Part shown: one piece after another, positions 16,623-25,151 of the stretch
How the letters are laid out: each line of letters starts with the position of its first letter
Position numbering within the stretch: the stretch's first letter is position 1
Origin: Oligoflexia bacterium
GTDB taxonomy: Bacteria; Bdellovibrionota; UBA1018
Length of the DNA stretch: 58,246 nt
Reading direction: 5' to 3'
Assembly (NCBI GenBank): GCA_903895855.1
Contig: CAITVN010000057.1
Span: 1 to 58,246, forward strand
Made by a program: the position numbers and the translations under genes
The notes under the pieces: generated by a model
The model's input: the letters and a program-made list of their open reading frames with translations, nothing else
Databases searched by the model: none
Told to the model about the DNA's origin: nothing

Positions 16623-17938
16623 ACATCCGAGCGGCCCATTTTATTTCGATAATTGACGACTCCTAAAACGATTGCCGAGCAGGCTGATGCGAACAACAGC
16701 AGCATAAAAACGGGCCCCAGAGCCCCACCCGTTTTATCGTACATTTTTCCGATCACTAGTTCCTGAACCACTGAACCCAATGACCCCAAACCATTGATGA
16801 TACCTGCTGCAAGCGTTGCGTGCCTACGCGAGCCCACATCCATAGCCCCGGCACCACTGAGCAGAGCATCAGGCCCATAGAGCGAAAACCCCACCAACCC
16901 CAGACAAGCTGAGAACATGAAAACTGAGTATCGACCCACCGTATACATAAGCAAACATGACGCCACCATGATCAGAATCATGATCAAGCTCACTTTTGCT
17001 CGCCGACTCTTGAACACTTTGTCTGAGAGGTAACCAGTGACAATCACACCTACGATTCCACAAAGATCAAACAAAGTTGAAAGGTATCCAGCTGAACCGC
17101 CATCTTGGTGAAAATTCTTAGCCAAAAAATAGGGTGCCCAAGACCACAGAGCATAACGAATGAATTTCATGAAAAAATAAACCAAACCTATGAGCAAAAC
17201 ATTAGTGATCATCGAACGAGTCCAGCCTGATGAAGCTTTCTGCTTGTCAGCCTGATTTGCCTGCGCCGGCGGGCTTGTTAACCCCCCGGCCTCTTCTTCA
17301 ACTATAGCGTCCAAACCTAAGTCTTCAGGCCTATCTCGCTGATTGAAGACAAAAAATATCCACACACTGAATAAGACAAGTGAGCCAAAGAAAAAACTAT
17401 ACCGAAATCCATAGACGCCTAGAGCGTAAGCGGCCGCCGCATTCGCTAGCACTCCGCCGACTTGAAAGTTAGTGGCCCAAAATCCCATCACAGTACCACG
17501 TTCTCTTCGATGAAACCAATTCGCCATGGTGCCCACCGTACCCGACCAACCCGTTGCCTGCGAAAGGCCATTAATAGCCATAAAGACGACAAAAACCGCA
17601 GTTGAATTAGTAAATCCAAAAACTAAATTGGCTCCGATTGAAAAGGCCATTCCTGAAAGAAGCAGAATCCGCTGGCCCACTTTTTCACCTAAAAAGGCAG
17701 TCAAGAATTGGCCGATGGTATAAGCGATCAAATACACCGCACCAATCAATCCCAAAGTTGAAGCAGAAAATCCGAGTTCTGTGCCCAGTGCGGCTTTGGT
17801 AATGTAAAACGGCTTGCGACAGAAGTACATTCCGGCATAACAAAGCCAAGTCGAGGCAAATACCCGCCAACGCCAATTTTTCTGATCACGAGTGAGGGAC
17901 ATTGAGGGTGAGGTGGCGCTCATTTTTTGTGTAGTCAT
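16619..17938 (-). CDS. MFS transporter of the OPA (sugar-phosphate:phosphate antiporter) family
   Basis: Twelve-helix inner-membrane transporter. Residues following the N-terminus read WLCYAGMYFCRKPFYITKAA, and the family block GWSGTVGTMANWFHRRERGT-MGFWATN is the OPA signature seen in GlpT, UhpT and UhpC. A hydrophilic loop (EEEAGGLTSPPAQANQADKQ) separates the two six-helix halves. Likely exchanges a hexose phosphate, glycerol-3-phosphate or related anion for phosphate. It lies tail-to-tail with the glycogen operon, which makes glucose-1-phosphate, so imported sugar phosphate could feed the glycogen pool (inference). The frame is open from a TTG at 17947, but ATG at 17938 is the more natural start. 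Confidence 0.85.
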   Translation of the reverse strand: MTTQKMSATSPSMSLTRDQKNWRWRVFASTWLCYAGMYFCRKPFYITKAALGTELGFSASTLGLIGAVYLIAYTIGQFLTAFLGEKVGQRILLLSGMAFSIGANLVFGFTNSTAVFVVFMAINGLSQATGWSGTVGTMANWFHRRERGTVMGFWATNFQVGGVLANAAAAYALGVYGFRYSFFFGSLVLFSVWIFFVFNQRDRPEDLGLDAIVEEEAGGLTSPPAQANQADKQKASSGWTRSMITNVLLIGLVYFFMKFIRYALWSWAPYFLAKNFHQDGGSAGYLSTLFDLCGIVGVIVTGYLSDKVFKSRRAKVSLIMILIMVASCLLMYTVGRYSVFMFSACLGLVGFSLYGPDALLSGAGAMDVGSRRHATLAAGIINGLGSLGSVVQELVIGKMYDKTGGALGPVFMLLLFASACSAIVLGVVNYRNKMGRSDV

Positions 17939-17996
17939 GAGTGCCAATCTAAATGTTCAGTTGTAAAAATGCACGCGCTGTCTGATAAAAGAGTGA

Positions 17997-18410
17997 ATGT
18001 TAGTCGTTAACCGCGAAATTCAAATACCGCTTTCTGAAATCGAATTTTCGTTTGTTCGCAGTTCTGGCCCTGGAGGCCAAAATGTGAACAAAGTGAACAG
18101 CAAAGCTGTTTTGCGCTTCAATTTGCGTGAAAGCCCCAGTCTCAGTGAGGTGATACGCCGACGGCTTGAACAAAATTTAGAAAACCAATTAACTCGCAAC
18201 GGTGAACTCTTGATCGCCAGTGATCGATTTCGCGATCAGAAAATGAACCGCGATGATTGCCTCGAAAAATTGGTGAAAATCCTGACCAGTGCCGCATTCA
18301 TTCCTAAAGCGCGCAAAAAAACACGACCCAGCTTTTCGAGTAAGCTTAGGGCGACCGCAGCTAAAAAGCATCAATCTGATAAAAAAAAGCAGCGAAAATT
18401 GTCTGATTAG
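17997..18410 (+). CDS. arfB: Alternative ribosome-rescue factor ArfB (YaeJ-type peptidyl-tRNA hydrolase)
   Basis: Frees stalled ribosomes on messages without a stop codon by hydrolysing peptidyl-tRNA. The GGQ catalytic loop is in RSSGPGGQNVNKVNSKAVL (about residues 22-40). The basic C-terminal tail KARKKTRPSFSSKLRATAA with further lysines is the part that threads into the empty mRNA channel; this tail separates ArfB from RF1/RF2 and other GGQ proteins. Length (137 aa) is normal. AGAG lies 5 nt before the ATG. The gene is intact and ends 21 bp before the TA target of the IS630 element. Cytosolic. Confidence 0.92.
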   Translation: MLVVNREIQIPLSEIEFSFVRSSGPGGQNVNKVNSKAVLRFNLRESPSLSEVIRRRLEQNLENQLTRNGELLIASDRFRDQKMNRDDCLEKLVKILTSAAFIPKARKKTRPSFSSKLRATAAKKHQSDKKKQRKLSD

Positions 18411-18446
18411 TGGGAGGTTTAGCGAGCCTACTAGTACCTCTGCCAC

Positions 18447-19565
18447 TTAATCCTTTCCGTTTTTGTAGTTGAATTTTTGACGAGCTTTTTTGCGAGTAAA
18501 CGTCCAGTTTATTTTGATACGTTTTTTGTTGGCCTCGATGTTCCAGGCCTCAGATCTTTTTGTGAGCTGTTCGATCGTGGCAACTCGTTCTTTTCCAAGG
18601 CATTGTTTTGCATAAATTCCGATTCCAATTTCCGCTTGATTTAACCAACTCGCGTGCTTGGGCGTGAAGTGCACAGTAAATCGCTTCCAGAGTCTATGCC
18701 CTTCGTTAGCTCCAAACGTCTCGGTGAGCGCTTTTTCTGAGTGAGAACTGAGATTATCCATGACGAGATGAATTGTTTTTGCTTTTGGATAACTGGTAGC
18801 AATTTCTTTTAAAAAAGCCGAAAATTCTGGCATTTTTCTTGTTTCAGTAACCTTTGTAAAATGTCTTCCTTTTTTTGGCTCTATGCCACGAAACACATTG
18901 ACTGAGCCTTTTCGCTTGTACTCGTAATCCTGACGAGCTGGCCTGCCAGATTTCATAGGAATTGGGGCGCGAGCATGGTCAAGAAGTTGTACGGGCTTTT
19001 CATCCATGCATACCACCGGCTCCTTTTTGTTGTAGGGTTTTTCGTACACTGCAAGCACGTCCTCCATTCTTTCTATATATTCTTCATTGAGTTTTGGGAC
19101 GCACCACATTTTCTTTTGCCAAGGTTTGAGTTCATGACTGTGAAGAATAAGTCTGATTTCCTCGCGGCTCACTTTGGTGGCAATACCCTTTTTTACCGCA
19201 TGTTCTTTCAAAAGCTCCAGCGTCCATCGAGAATAACCATCGGGTGGAGTTGAGCAGGCCATAGCCGTAATTCGCTGAATTTTTTTTGTTGTGAATGTTT
19301 TCGGCTGACCGCTCCGAGGCTTGTCAAAAAGTGCCAAATTTAAGCCCCCACTACGATAACGACTAAGAATGTTTCTGGCCGTTCTTTCCGAAACATAAAC
19401 AAGATCCTCGATTTCTTTTGCTGGGCAACCTCGATCAATCATGTGTAAAACCATTGCTCTCTTTACGACACGGCCATCGCCATTTGCCCTGATTATTTTT
19501 TTTACTTTTTTCAGATCTTTTTTTCTTAAAACGGTTTCTTTTTTCTTGCTTGCATTCTTATTCAT
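18447..19565 (-). CDS. IS630-family DDE transposase
   Basis: Cuts and pastes the IS630 element. The N-terminus has a winged/homeodomain-like helix-turn-helix (VKRAMVLHMIDRGCPAKEIEDLVYVSERTARNILSR, about residues 34-68). The DDE catalytic triad is visible: D188 in VCMDEKP, D270 in HLVMDNLSSH and E312 in WLNQAEIGIG. Length (372 aa) is complete and no frameshift is seen, so it may be active. The last residues KNGKD and the stop lie within the terminal inverted repeat. Transcription starts from a 41-bp divergent promoter shared with the AbrB-like gene and centred on a perfect palindrome. Confidence 0.93.
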   Translation of the reverse strand: MNKNASKKKETVLRKKDLKKVKKIIRANGDGRVVKRAMVLHMIDRGCPAKEIEDLVYVSERTARNILSRYRSGGLNLALFDKPRSGQPKTFTTKKIQRITAMACSTPPDGYSRWTLELLKEHAVKKGIATKVSREEIRLILHSHELKPWQKKMWCVPKLNEEYIERMEDVLAVYEKPYNKKEPVVCMDEKPVQLLDHARAPIPMKSGRPARQDYEYKRKGSVNVFRGIEPKKGRHFTKVTETRKMPEFSAFLKEIATSYPKAKTIHLVMDNLSSHSEKALTETFGANEGHRLWKRFTVHFTPKHASWLNQAEIGIGIYAKQCLGKERVATIEQLTKRSEAWNIEANKKRIKINWTFTRKKARQKFNYKNGKD

Positions 19566-19568
19566 ATG

Positions 19569-19590
19569 TATATAGTAACCTTACTATATA
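19569..19590. promoter_or_regulatory. Perfect 22-bp palindrome in the divergent promoter of the IS630 element
   Basis: TATATAGTAA-CC-TTACTATATA is a perfect inverted repeat occupying the middle of the 41-bp space between the transposase and AbrB-like starts. It includes TATA-type sequences on both strands that could serve as the two -10 boxes. A dimeric AbrB-like protein would suit such a symmetrical site and could repress both genes. The sequence is seen; binding is inferred. Confidence 0.65.
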
Positions 19591-19606
19591 ACTGGAGAAA
19601 AAATAT

Positions 19607-19795
19607 ATGGGATATATTACAAAAATTCAAAAAGTAGAGAGACTGACAAATCAAACATTTTACGCGAATATTCCGACCGCCCTTGCTCAGGCAATCGGTC
19701 TAGAAAAAGGAGAGGAATTTGAATGGATAATTGAAGACAAGAACTTGCTCTTGTTGAAACGGGTCAAACGGTGGCGCCAAAAATTTCGTGTCTGA
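19607..19795 (+). CDS. AbrB/SpoVT-like DNA-binding protein, IS630 passenger, 3' end replaced by IS256
   Basis: Small swapped-hairpin AbrB/MazE-type protein: GYITKIQKVERLTNQTFYAN, IPTALAQAIGLEKGEEFEW and IIEDKNLLLLKR follow the pattern of this fold. GGAG lies 9 nt before the ATG. The IS256 insertion falls after codon 54 or so and replaces the tail: the present frame ends KRVKRWRQKFRV. Joining across the 8-bp duplication restores KRVKPLKKYVPKNGKD and a stop inside the right IS630 repeat, so the original protein had about 66 residues. The DNA-binding core is intact, so it may still work. It probably regulates its own element rather than being an antitoxin, as no toxin gene is present. Confidence 0.75.
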   Translation: MGYITKIQKVERLTNQTFYANIPTALAQAIGLEKGEEFEWIIEDKNLLLLKRVKRWRQKFRV

Positions 19796-21114
19796 GGGCG
19801 GTGTTTAGTGAATCAGACTTTTCATCGTCTGTTCAATATTGTTAATTCTTGTAGATGATAATTCCAAGTTTGCAAGTTGAATTGCATCGATAGGAATTCT
19901 TTTCCAACCCATTTCTAATCGTAAGGCTGTAAATGCCAGCAAGACCTCGAGCGTTGATTCACTCATCGTGCTCATGGTCTTTGAGCGCTGTTTGAACTCA
20001 CGGTTAATTCGCTCAATGGGATTCGTTGTCTTGAGTGCTCGCCAAAGGGATTTGTCAAATCGGTAGTGTACCAATAGCGAGTTCAAATCCTTTTCAATAC
20101 AGTGCACGGCTCGCTCGGCATCAGTATTCATAGCCTTTTTTAGCTCTAAAAACGATGTTTTTGCTGCTTGTTCACTAGTTGCATACATGACTCGATTCAG
20201 TAATAGTTCATAGGCATCTCTCAATCGTGCCGGCGTCTTACTCATTGAATTTCGCTTTGCGTGAACCCAGCATCTGGCCGTCACGGCATTTCGAAATCTT
20301 TCTTTGAAGGCATTTTCTAACCCCGGCAATCCGTCCATGATACCGACTTGAACTTTGTCAGGGTCTAGGCCACGTTTGATTAAATCGTCGAAAACGGCAC
20401 GCCAGGCGTCTGCGTTATCTTTGGTGCCGGGTTCAATGGCCAGAATACTTTTGGTGTTTTTACTGTCAACGCCAAGTACCACAAGCGACGGTTCGGCTTC
20501 GGTGCTGCCGCGGCGTTGAATCTTAAAGTTAGTTCCATCAATATAGAGTGCCCAATACTGATCATTTATGGGCCTTTTTAGCCATTCTACGGCTCTTTTT
20601 TGTATCGAATCGAGCGAGTTACTGACTGTTTGCTTCGAAACTTCAATGCCCAGCATGCGCTTTGAAATCATAGCCATGGTTCGTGTCGATAGGCCAGCTA
20701 AGTGAAGTACGGCAATGTCTTCTTTGAGTCTAGGATCCATTGTTTCGTGTTTGGGTATGATCGCACTTTCAAATTTTCGATGACGATCAATGGGCACTCG
20801 AACTGAAAAGCCACCTAGACCTTTGACCGAATAATTTTTCGTATAGTAGCCATTTCTCTTATTGCCATTTTGATCACTTTTACCTAGAAAAATAGTCATT
20901 TCTGCATTCATTAGCTGAGTAAAAGCATTCGAAGTGGCTGTCTTTATTTCTGTAGTAACCAGATCGAAAAGACGCCTCTGATTCTGACTTAACGATCTAA
21001 AGGCATCGCCTAACTCCGGTAAATTAATTTCAACTTTGATGATTCCCATGTCCAACATATCTCGTGTCTCCTGACGGTTTGTAAACCCTCAGACACGAAA
21101 TTTTTGGCGCCACC
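19770..21114. mobile_element. IS256-family insertion sequence, complete
   Basis: Perfect 29-bp terminal inverted repeats at 19770-19798 and 21086-21114 begin GGTGGCGCCAAAAATTTCGT. The 8-bp target duplication GGTCAAAC is present on both sides (19762-19769 and 21115-21122), as is usual for IS256. Length 1345 bp with one transposase gene. The perfect repeats and duplication point to a recent insertion. It sits inside the 3' end of the AbrB-like gene of an older IS630 element. Confidence 0.96.
19805..21058 (-). CDS. IS256-family (mutator-type) DDE transposase
   Basis: Copy-out-paste-in transposase of the IS256/mutator family. The catalytic residues are visible: D174 in LYIDGTNFK, D242 in GIMDGLPGLENAF and E349 in NPIERINREFKQRSK. 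The CWVHAKRN block after the second aspartate is the family's C/H pair. Length (417 aa) is full and uninterrupted. The start could be ATG at codon 4 as well. The gene fills the element between its inverted repeats. Confidence 0.96.
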   Translation of the reverse strand: MLDMGIIKVEINLPELGDAFRSLSQNQRRLFDLVTTEIKTATSNAFTQLMNAEMTIFLGKSDQNGNKRNGYYTKNYSVKGLGGFSVRVPIDRHRKFESAIIPKHETMDPRLKEDIAVLHLAGLSTRTMAMISKRMLGIEVSKQTVSNSLDSIQKRAVEWLKRPINDQYWALYIDGTNFKIQRRGSTEAEPSLVVLGVDSKNTKSILAIEPGTKDNADAWRAVFDDLIKRGLDPDKVQVGIMDGLPGLENAFKERFRNAVTARCWVHAKRNSMSKTPARLRDAYELLLNRVMYATSEQAAKTSFLELKKAMNTDAERAVHCIEKDLNSLLVHYRFDKSLWRALKTTNPIERINREFKQRSKTMSTMSESTLEVLLAFTALRLEMGWKRIPIDAIQLANLELSSTRINNIEQTMKSLIH

Positions 21115-21175
21115 GGTCAAACCATTGAAAAAGTATGTGCCCAAAAACGGAAAGGATTAAGTGGCAGAGGCACTA

Positions 21176-21615
21176 GAGGGTTACTTTATGAAAATCAAAA
21201 CAAAGACCCCAGACTCGTTGACATCTCATGATGTTGATCGAAGAAGAAGAGGTGCTGTTCAAAGGAGGGTAATCCTTCAACTCATCTGAGATCTTTGTTT
21301 TGTTCGCTTACAGTCAAACAGACAATAAGCAATCTCACACTCACTTCACACTTATGATTTTGGCACGAACGCACACCAAAAAAAGAGAATCTCCATCAAA
21401 TAAGTGAGGTTCAGATCACACCTATGAGACTTGACCGGCATCGGTGGTTCAACGTTTGGAGTCGGTCATTCCCTACGAATTCAATACCTTCTGTAATAGT
21501 CGTTTTCTTTCTCCCCATTTTTTCGTCTAAAATATTCTTGATTCGGCAATTTCACCCGATTACCCAAAAGACATTTCACCCTAAAACACAGCAGAACTAT
21601 GACATCTAAGAAAAA
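21176..21615. other. Region between the IS elements and the hybrid kinase gene
   Basis: No established gene. A 33-codon frame (21188-21289, + strand, MKIKTKTPDSLTSHDVDRRR...) has AGAGGG 7 nt before its ATG, and the IS630 insertion point lies directly before this site, so the frame may be a small gene cut off from its promoter. A second frame of 61 codons at 21424 is hydrophobic and unlike a protein. The minus-strand kinase gene ends at 21616 without a clear terminator. Confidence 0.4.
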
Positions 21616-23712
21616 TCACACCCAGGGTGCATCCTTTGAGACTATACCTTTAATCCAAAGCATTTCAGGAAAATCCGAGGCCTGGTAACCTGTACACAAA
21701 TAAATTTCTCTAAATCCCATCTCATGTATTTTTTTGCTAATTTCTTCACCTTTAACGCCATTACCGAGGTTCGAGTCGACATAAATCGGAATCCCGAAAT
21801 CAAGTGTGGGCGCCTTAAGAAAAAAATCATTCGGATTAGAAAAATAAATGAATGTCTTATTCCTAGTTTCGGATACCATCCTCCAGGACATTGCAACTAG
21901 ATTGTCGTCATCGAGCAAACAAACATCATACCTTTCTCTAGGCAACTCAACCTCCAGAGGCACCAAACTCGCCATTGTTTTAGGAATCAGTCGTATCCCC
22001 AACTTTTCACAGCGACCTCGAATCGCAGCCTCTTCAAACCGTGACGTGACCAAAATAGCCCGATCGCAAATTTGAAGCTGTTCAATAAGATCCAAACCAG
22101 TTACCGTTTGATCGAACAATTCATAATCACAAAGATAAATCGATTTCGAATTACCGTCATTGATCTTCACCCAATCTCTAAATTCCAAACCAGATGTAAA
22201 TTTTATGTGCTTAATACCGCTGGCAGAGATATTCAGAGAATCAAACCTATTCGAATAAACAGAATGTATAGATGAATCGTCATCGAGACTCACTACAATG
22301 CTATTTACTTCCAAAGTCAGTTTTTCCAAAAACCATTTCGGTGTTGGGGTTGCAGCTGGCAAGGTCATCGCAATTCTAGTACCGACCCCCTCCTCCGTCT
22401 GAATTTCAAATTTTCCACCAAAGCTCTCTATGGTTTTCTTAGCATGGTACACCCCAAGACCAGACCCTGACTGAGTTCCTTCCTTACCGTGGGTAACCCC
22501 TACTTCGCCAAGTCGTTTTAGAATATGCGGGGGAATGCCCTTGCCGTTGTCCGAAATCGAAAGCACACTGAAGTCTTTCATTTTTTCAACCGCGACAATA
22601 ATTTTCCCTCTGCAATCAGGGAAACTTTCTACAGAGTTATTTACTGAGTTGCTTATTAGCCGCTGAAGCTCTGTCGTATTGATGGCCGCAAATGCTCCAT
22701 AAGAATCAACAAAACTTCCCTCTATTTCAATACCAATTTTATCTCGGAATTGGATCCTTTTTTCACTGACAATAGAATCAACTAAAGAAGGAAGCAACTC
22801 TACTGATAACTCTGGCGCTACGCCGGTCACTACACCACCAGCCTTGTCGGCTTGGGTCTGCTCTTTACCTTTTTGAAGAAGTGTATTTGCGATATCAGAC
22901 ATCCGATTAAGGCTGGCCCTAAGAATGACTCGCTGATTCTCAGGGAGTGATGCAAGTTGTGGCAAAATTGCCTGAATCGCACTCAAAGGCGATCTTAGGT
23001 CATGTGAAACCTGCTTTGCCAAGTTAACCATCACCTCTGCAGACTTCCTCTTGGTCAGGTCCTCATTAAGTGTCGCCATTTTCACCGAAAAATCAACGAA
23101 TCGAAGAAAGACGTTTCTTAGATAAATAGATTCAATCTGATCGGCAAATTCATCTGAATGTTTCAAATCAAGAATTGAAGTTGAGCTTGCCAATAGAGAC
23201 ATAATTTTGTTTTGATCGCATTCCCTTCGCCGCCTTGAAATAAAAATTACGATTTGGCCAGAAAGTAGGACAATAAAAATCAAAAATATGAAGGGCAATG
23301 ATTCTTCCAAGACTTGAAAAAAAACGGCACCGTCACTTAGGGCAAATCTAACAATAAGTTCAGGTTTTCCGTTTAACGATAAAACCCTCTCGTGGTGTTG
23401 TAGCGTCGCGGTAATTCGTGCTGGACTTTTAAAAAGAAGAACCTCATTAACAGAAAGGACTTCAAACCACCCGATTTCAGGCGTATTCAGGAACTGCATT
23501 TGTCGCCTGAGCGATCCCAAATCCTCATATGTGCTAAAGACGGAGAAAAAATTTTCACTGGCGACCAATCGACCATTTACTTCATTTAGTAATGACTTCT
23601 TTTTGTTTTGAAACACAAACGATGTCGCCAACAGAAAGGCCACAAAGATTAGTGCATACCCAAAAAAAGAAATAGATCGGTATAACGTTTTTCTCTTCAA
23701 CAAATAAATCAC
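21616..23712 (-). CDS. Membrane hybrid histidine kinase with two C-terminal receiver domains
   Basis: Signal-sensing kinase. Two membrane helices (about 14-33 and 139-158) enclose a periplasmic domain of about 100 residues. H-box histidine is H237 in KQVSHDLRSPLSAIQ; the ATPase part has N355/N359 (ISNSVNNSVESF), D388-NGKG and GSGLG (416-420). Two receiver-like domains follow: the first with DDD at 477-479, phospho-acceptor D529 (LCDYELFD) and K578; the second with DDD at 601-603 and D646 (YVDSNLG). No DNA-binding output is fused or adjacent. Coupled by ATGA to the solute-binding lipoprotein gene before it, which suggests that the bound ligand is the signal. Last gene of the five-gene operon; AT-rich codon use. 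Confidence 0.85.
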   Translation of the reverse strand: MIYLLKRKTLYRSISFFGYALIFVAFLLATSFVFQNKKKSLLNEVNGRLVASENFFSVFSTYEDLGSLRRQMQFLNTPEIGWFEVLSVNEVLLFKSPARITATLQHHERVLSLNGKPELIVRFALSDGAVFFQVLEESLPFIFLIFIVLLSGQIVIFISRRRRECDQNKIMSLLASSTSILDLKHSDEFADQIESIYLRNVFLRFVDFSVKMATLNEDLTKRKSAEVMVNLAKQVSHDLRSPLSAIQAILPQLASLPENQRVILRASLNRMSDIANTLLQKGKEQTQADKAGGVVTGVAPELSVELLPSLVDSIVSEKRIQFRDKIGIEIEGSFVDSYGAFAAINTTELQRLISNSVNNSVESFPDCRGKIIVAVEKMKDFSVLSISDNGKGIPPHILKRLGEVGVTHGKEGTQSGSGLGVYHAKKTIESFGGKFEIQTEEGVGTRIAMTLPAATPTPKWFLEKLTLEVNSIVVSLDDDSSIHSVYSNRFDSLNISASGIKHIKFTSGLEFRDWVKINDGNSKSIYLCDYELFDQTVTGLDLIEQLQICDRAILVTSRFEEAAIRGRCEKLGIRLIPKTMASLVPLEVELPRERYDVCLLDDDNLVAMSWRMVSETRNKTFIYFSNPNDFFLKAPTLDFGIPIYVDSNLGNGVKGEEISKKIHEMGFREIYLCTGYQASDFPEMLWIKGIVSKDAPWV

Positions 23713-25151
23713 TCCACGGTTAGATCTTCAATTTTGTAGAACCCCACCCATTGAGAGGTCAAAGAAGACTCTAGCCCAGCTAGGTTGGAAGGATAATAGA
23801 ACTCCTTTTTTACACTCAAAAGCGGAAGGGATAAATGTCTACTCAGAATCACTTTATTAAAGTCCTGCAACATTGCATTTTTTTGTTCATAGGGATAACT
23901 TGATGTTCGGAATTCTTGAAAACGCTTTCTCAAATCCGCTGGCCCACAGTTAATGAGAGAGTTAGAGGGCTGGTCAGACAAGAAATCAGCAACATAGCCG
24001 TACGGATCCACGCCCGTTTCGCCCAAGAATACGATATCATACTTCTTATGTGGACCTATTATCGAGTATGGTGATTGAGGATCAAATATTTCTTTCTTTT
24101 CCTTTGTAACCACGCTGATCTTTATACCCGTTTTTCTAAAAAAGCCGTCAAAATACTCAACCAACCCTTTTTCGACCGTTGGATAAATGTTGAGGTAAAC
24201 CAATGCTACCCCGCTGGCATTCGAAAGTTTAACGCAATCTTGTGTAATCCCCTCCTTGCGCGCACCTAAAACTCCTCGTGGAATTACTGAATCTGAACCT
24301 TCAACTCGAGCACCCCCATAAATTGGCTTAAATATTTCAACCATGGCATTTCGGTCAATGCAGGAAAATAGGGTCTTCCGAATTGAGTCGTTCTTAATAT
24401 TGAAAAAAAGTGAGCTAACATTTGGATAAAATTTTTGATATTTTGTATACCCTGTTTTATCGATTCTATCGAAGAAATCCATATTCAAAAAATTGGCTTC
24501 TTGAACATCATGGATCGATCTTAATGGCTCTAATGCTGAAACAAGACTCACAACGAATTTGGTAAAATATGGGTGTCCAGACCCTACGTATTCACCAACA
24601 ACCGTTCTCTCATTAGACGTAACAAGTCTGTACGCCGACACCCCCGTTGGAAAACGACTTTCAAATGAATTTGGTTTAATGATGGCTGATTGAAGAGACG
24701 AGAGTGAATTTATTAGACCGGAATTGGGGTCAGCGAATTCTAATTCTAAACACTGAGGCCCCACTTTTTTTATTTTCTTAATGTGCTTAGTTAAAATCGT
24801 GTGCTTCTCAAAATTGTGAAAATTTGCAATCAAGTCCTCAACCAGTAGAGGGGTTCTATCAGAATAGTGTGTCTCTTTTAAACAAAAACTGAACTTTGTA
24901 AAGTTAGCATTAGCTTCCCATTTATTTAGGATACGAGATGAGATCCCGTTGCTGCCATCAAAGAAGAGAGGCTCATGAAACTGATTGATGATAGGCCAAC
25001 ATCGGTCAAGAAGATTATCTCTGGGGTTGTATGACGGGCAAATATCATTGACTATCATTGTAAAGGTTCGCGTCGTTGAAGAGCACGAGAACCCAGCGCC
25101 AAATTGAACTATTAGAGCAAGTAAAATGAATCGGCCTCTGATACCCTTCAT
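23709..25151 (-). CDS. Family 5 extracellular solute-binding lipoprotein (peptide-binding type)
   Basis: Resembles OppA/DppA-type binding proteins. Conserved pattern: HEPLFFDGSNGISSRILNKWEAN, then FSFCLKETHYSD and the middle TGVSAYRLVTSNERTVV, YKTK-like KKVGPQCLELEF and the late RHLSLPLLSVKKEFYYP. The N-terminus MKGIRGRFILLALIVQFGAGFSC fits a lipoprotein signal (Cys about 23), although the -3 residue is unusual. ATG at 25151 has AAGGG 4 nt before it and overlaps the upstream stop (ATGA), so it is preferred over GTG at 25166. No permease or ATPase genes are near, so it is probably a sensor rather than an import protein, feeding the kinase encoded next to it (inference). Confidence 0.8.
   Translation of the reverse strand: MKGIRGRFILLALIVQFGAGFSCSSTTRTFTMIVNDICPSYNPRDNLLDRCWPIINQFHEPLFFDGSNGISSRILNKWEANANFTKFSFCLKETHYSDRTPLLVEDLIANFHNFEKHTILTKHIKKIKKVGPQCLELEFADPNSGLINSLSSLQSAIIKPNSFESRFPTGVSAYRLVTSNERTVVGEYVGSGHPYFTKFVVSLVSALEPLRSIHDVQEANFLNMDFFDRIDKTGYTKYQKFYPNVSSLFFNIKNDSIRKTLFSCIDRNAMVEIFKPIYGGARVEGSDSVIPRGVLGARKEGITQDCVKLSNASGVALVYLNIYPTVEKGLVEYFDGFFRKTGIKISVVTKEKKEIFDPQSPYSIIGPHKKYDIVFLGETGVDPYGYVADFLSDQPSNSLINCGPADLRKRFQEFRTSSYPYEQKNAMLQDFNKVILSRHLSLPLLSVKKEFYYPSNLAGLESSLTSQWVGFYKIEDLTVE

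Larger units (their letters stand above)
18434..21173. mobile_element. IS630-family element, interrupted by an IS256-family element
   Basis: Terminal inverted repeats of 32 bp at 18434-18465 and 21142-21173 match except at the third base. TA dinucleotides flank both ends (18432-18433 and 21174-21175), the target duplication expected of IS630/Tc1-mariner elements. Removing the inner IS256 and its 8-bp duplication leaves a unit of about 1387 bp with two divergent genes: a DDE transposase (minus) and an AbrB-like gene (plus). Both reading frames run outward and end inside the repeats, so each protein finishes with residues encoded by the repeat (KNGKD in the intact forms). It inserted between arfB and a small downstream frame. 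Confidence 0.92.

Noticed and set aside
19607..19795. AbrB-like gene as an antitoxin of a toxin-antitoxin pair
   Set aside because: No toxin frame is adjacent; the gene lies within the IS630 ends and shares a promoter region with the transposase.
23709..25151. Part of a complete ABC importer
   Set aside because: No permease or ATPase gene is present on either side; the coupled gene is a histidine kinase.
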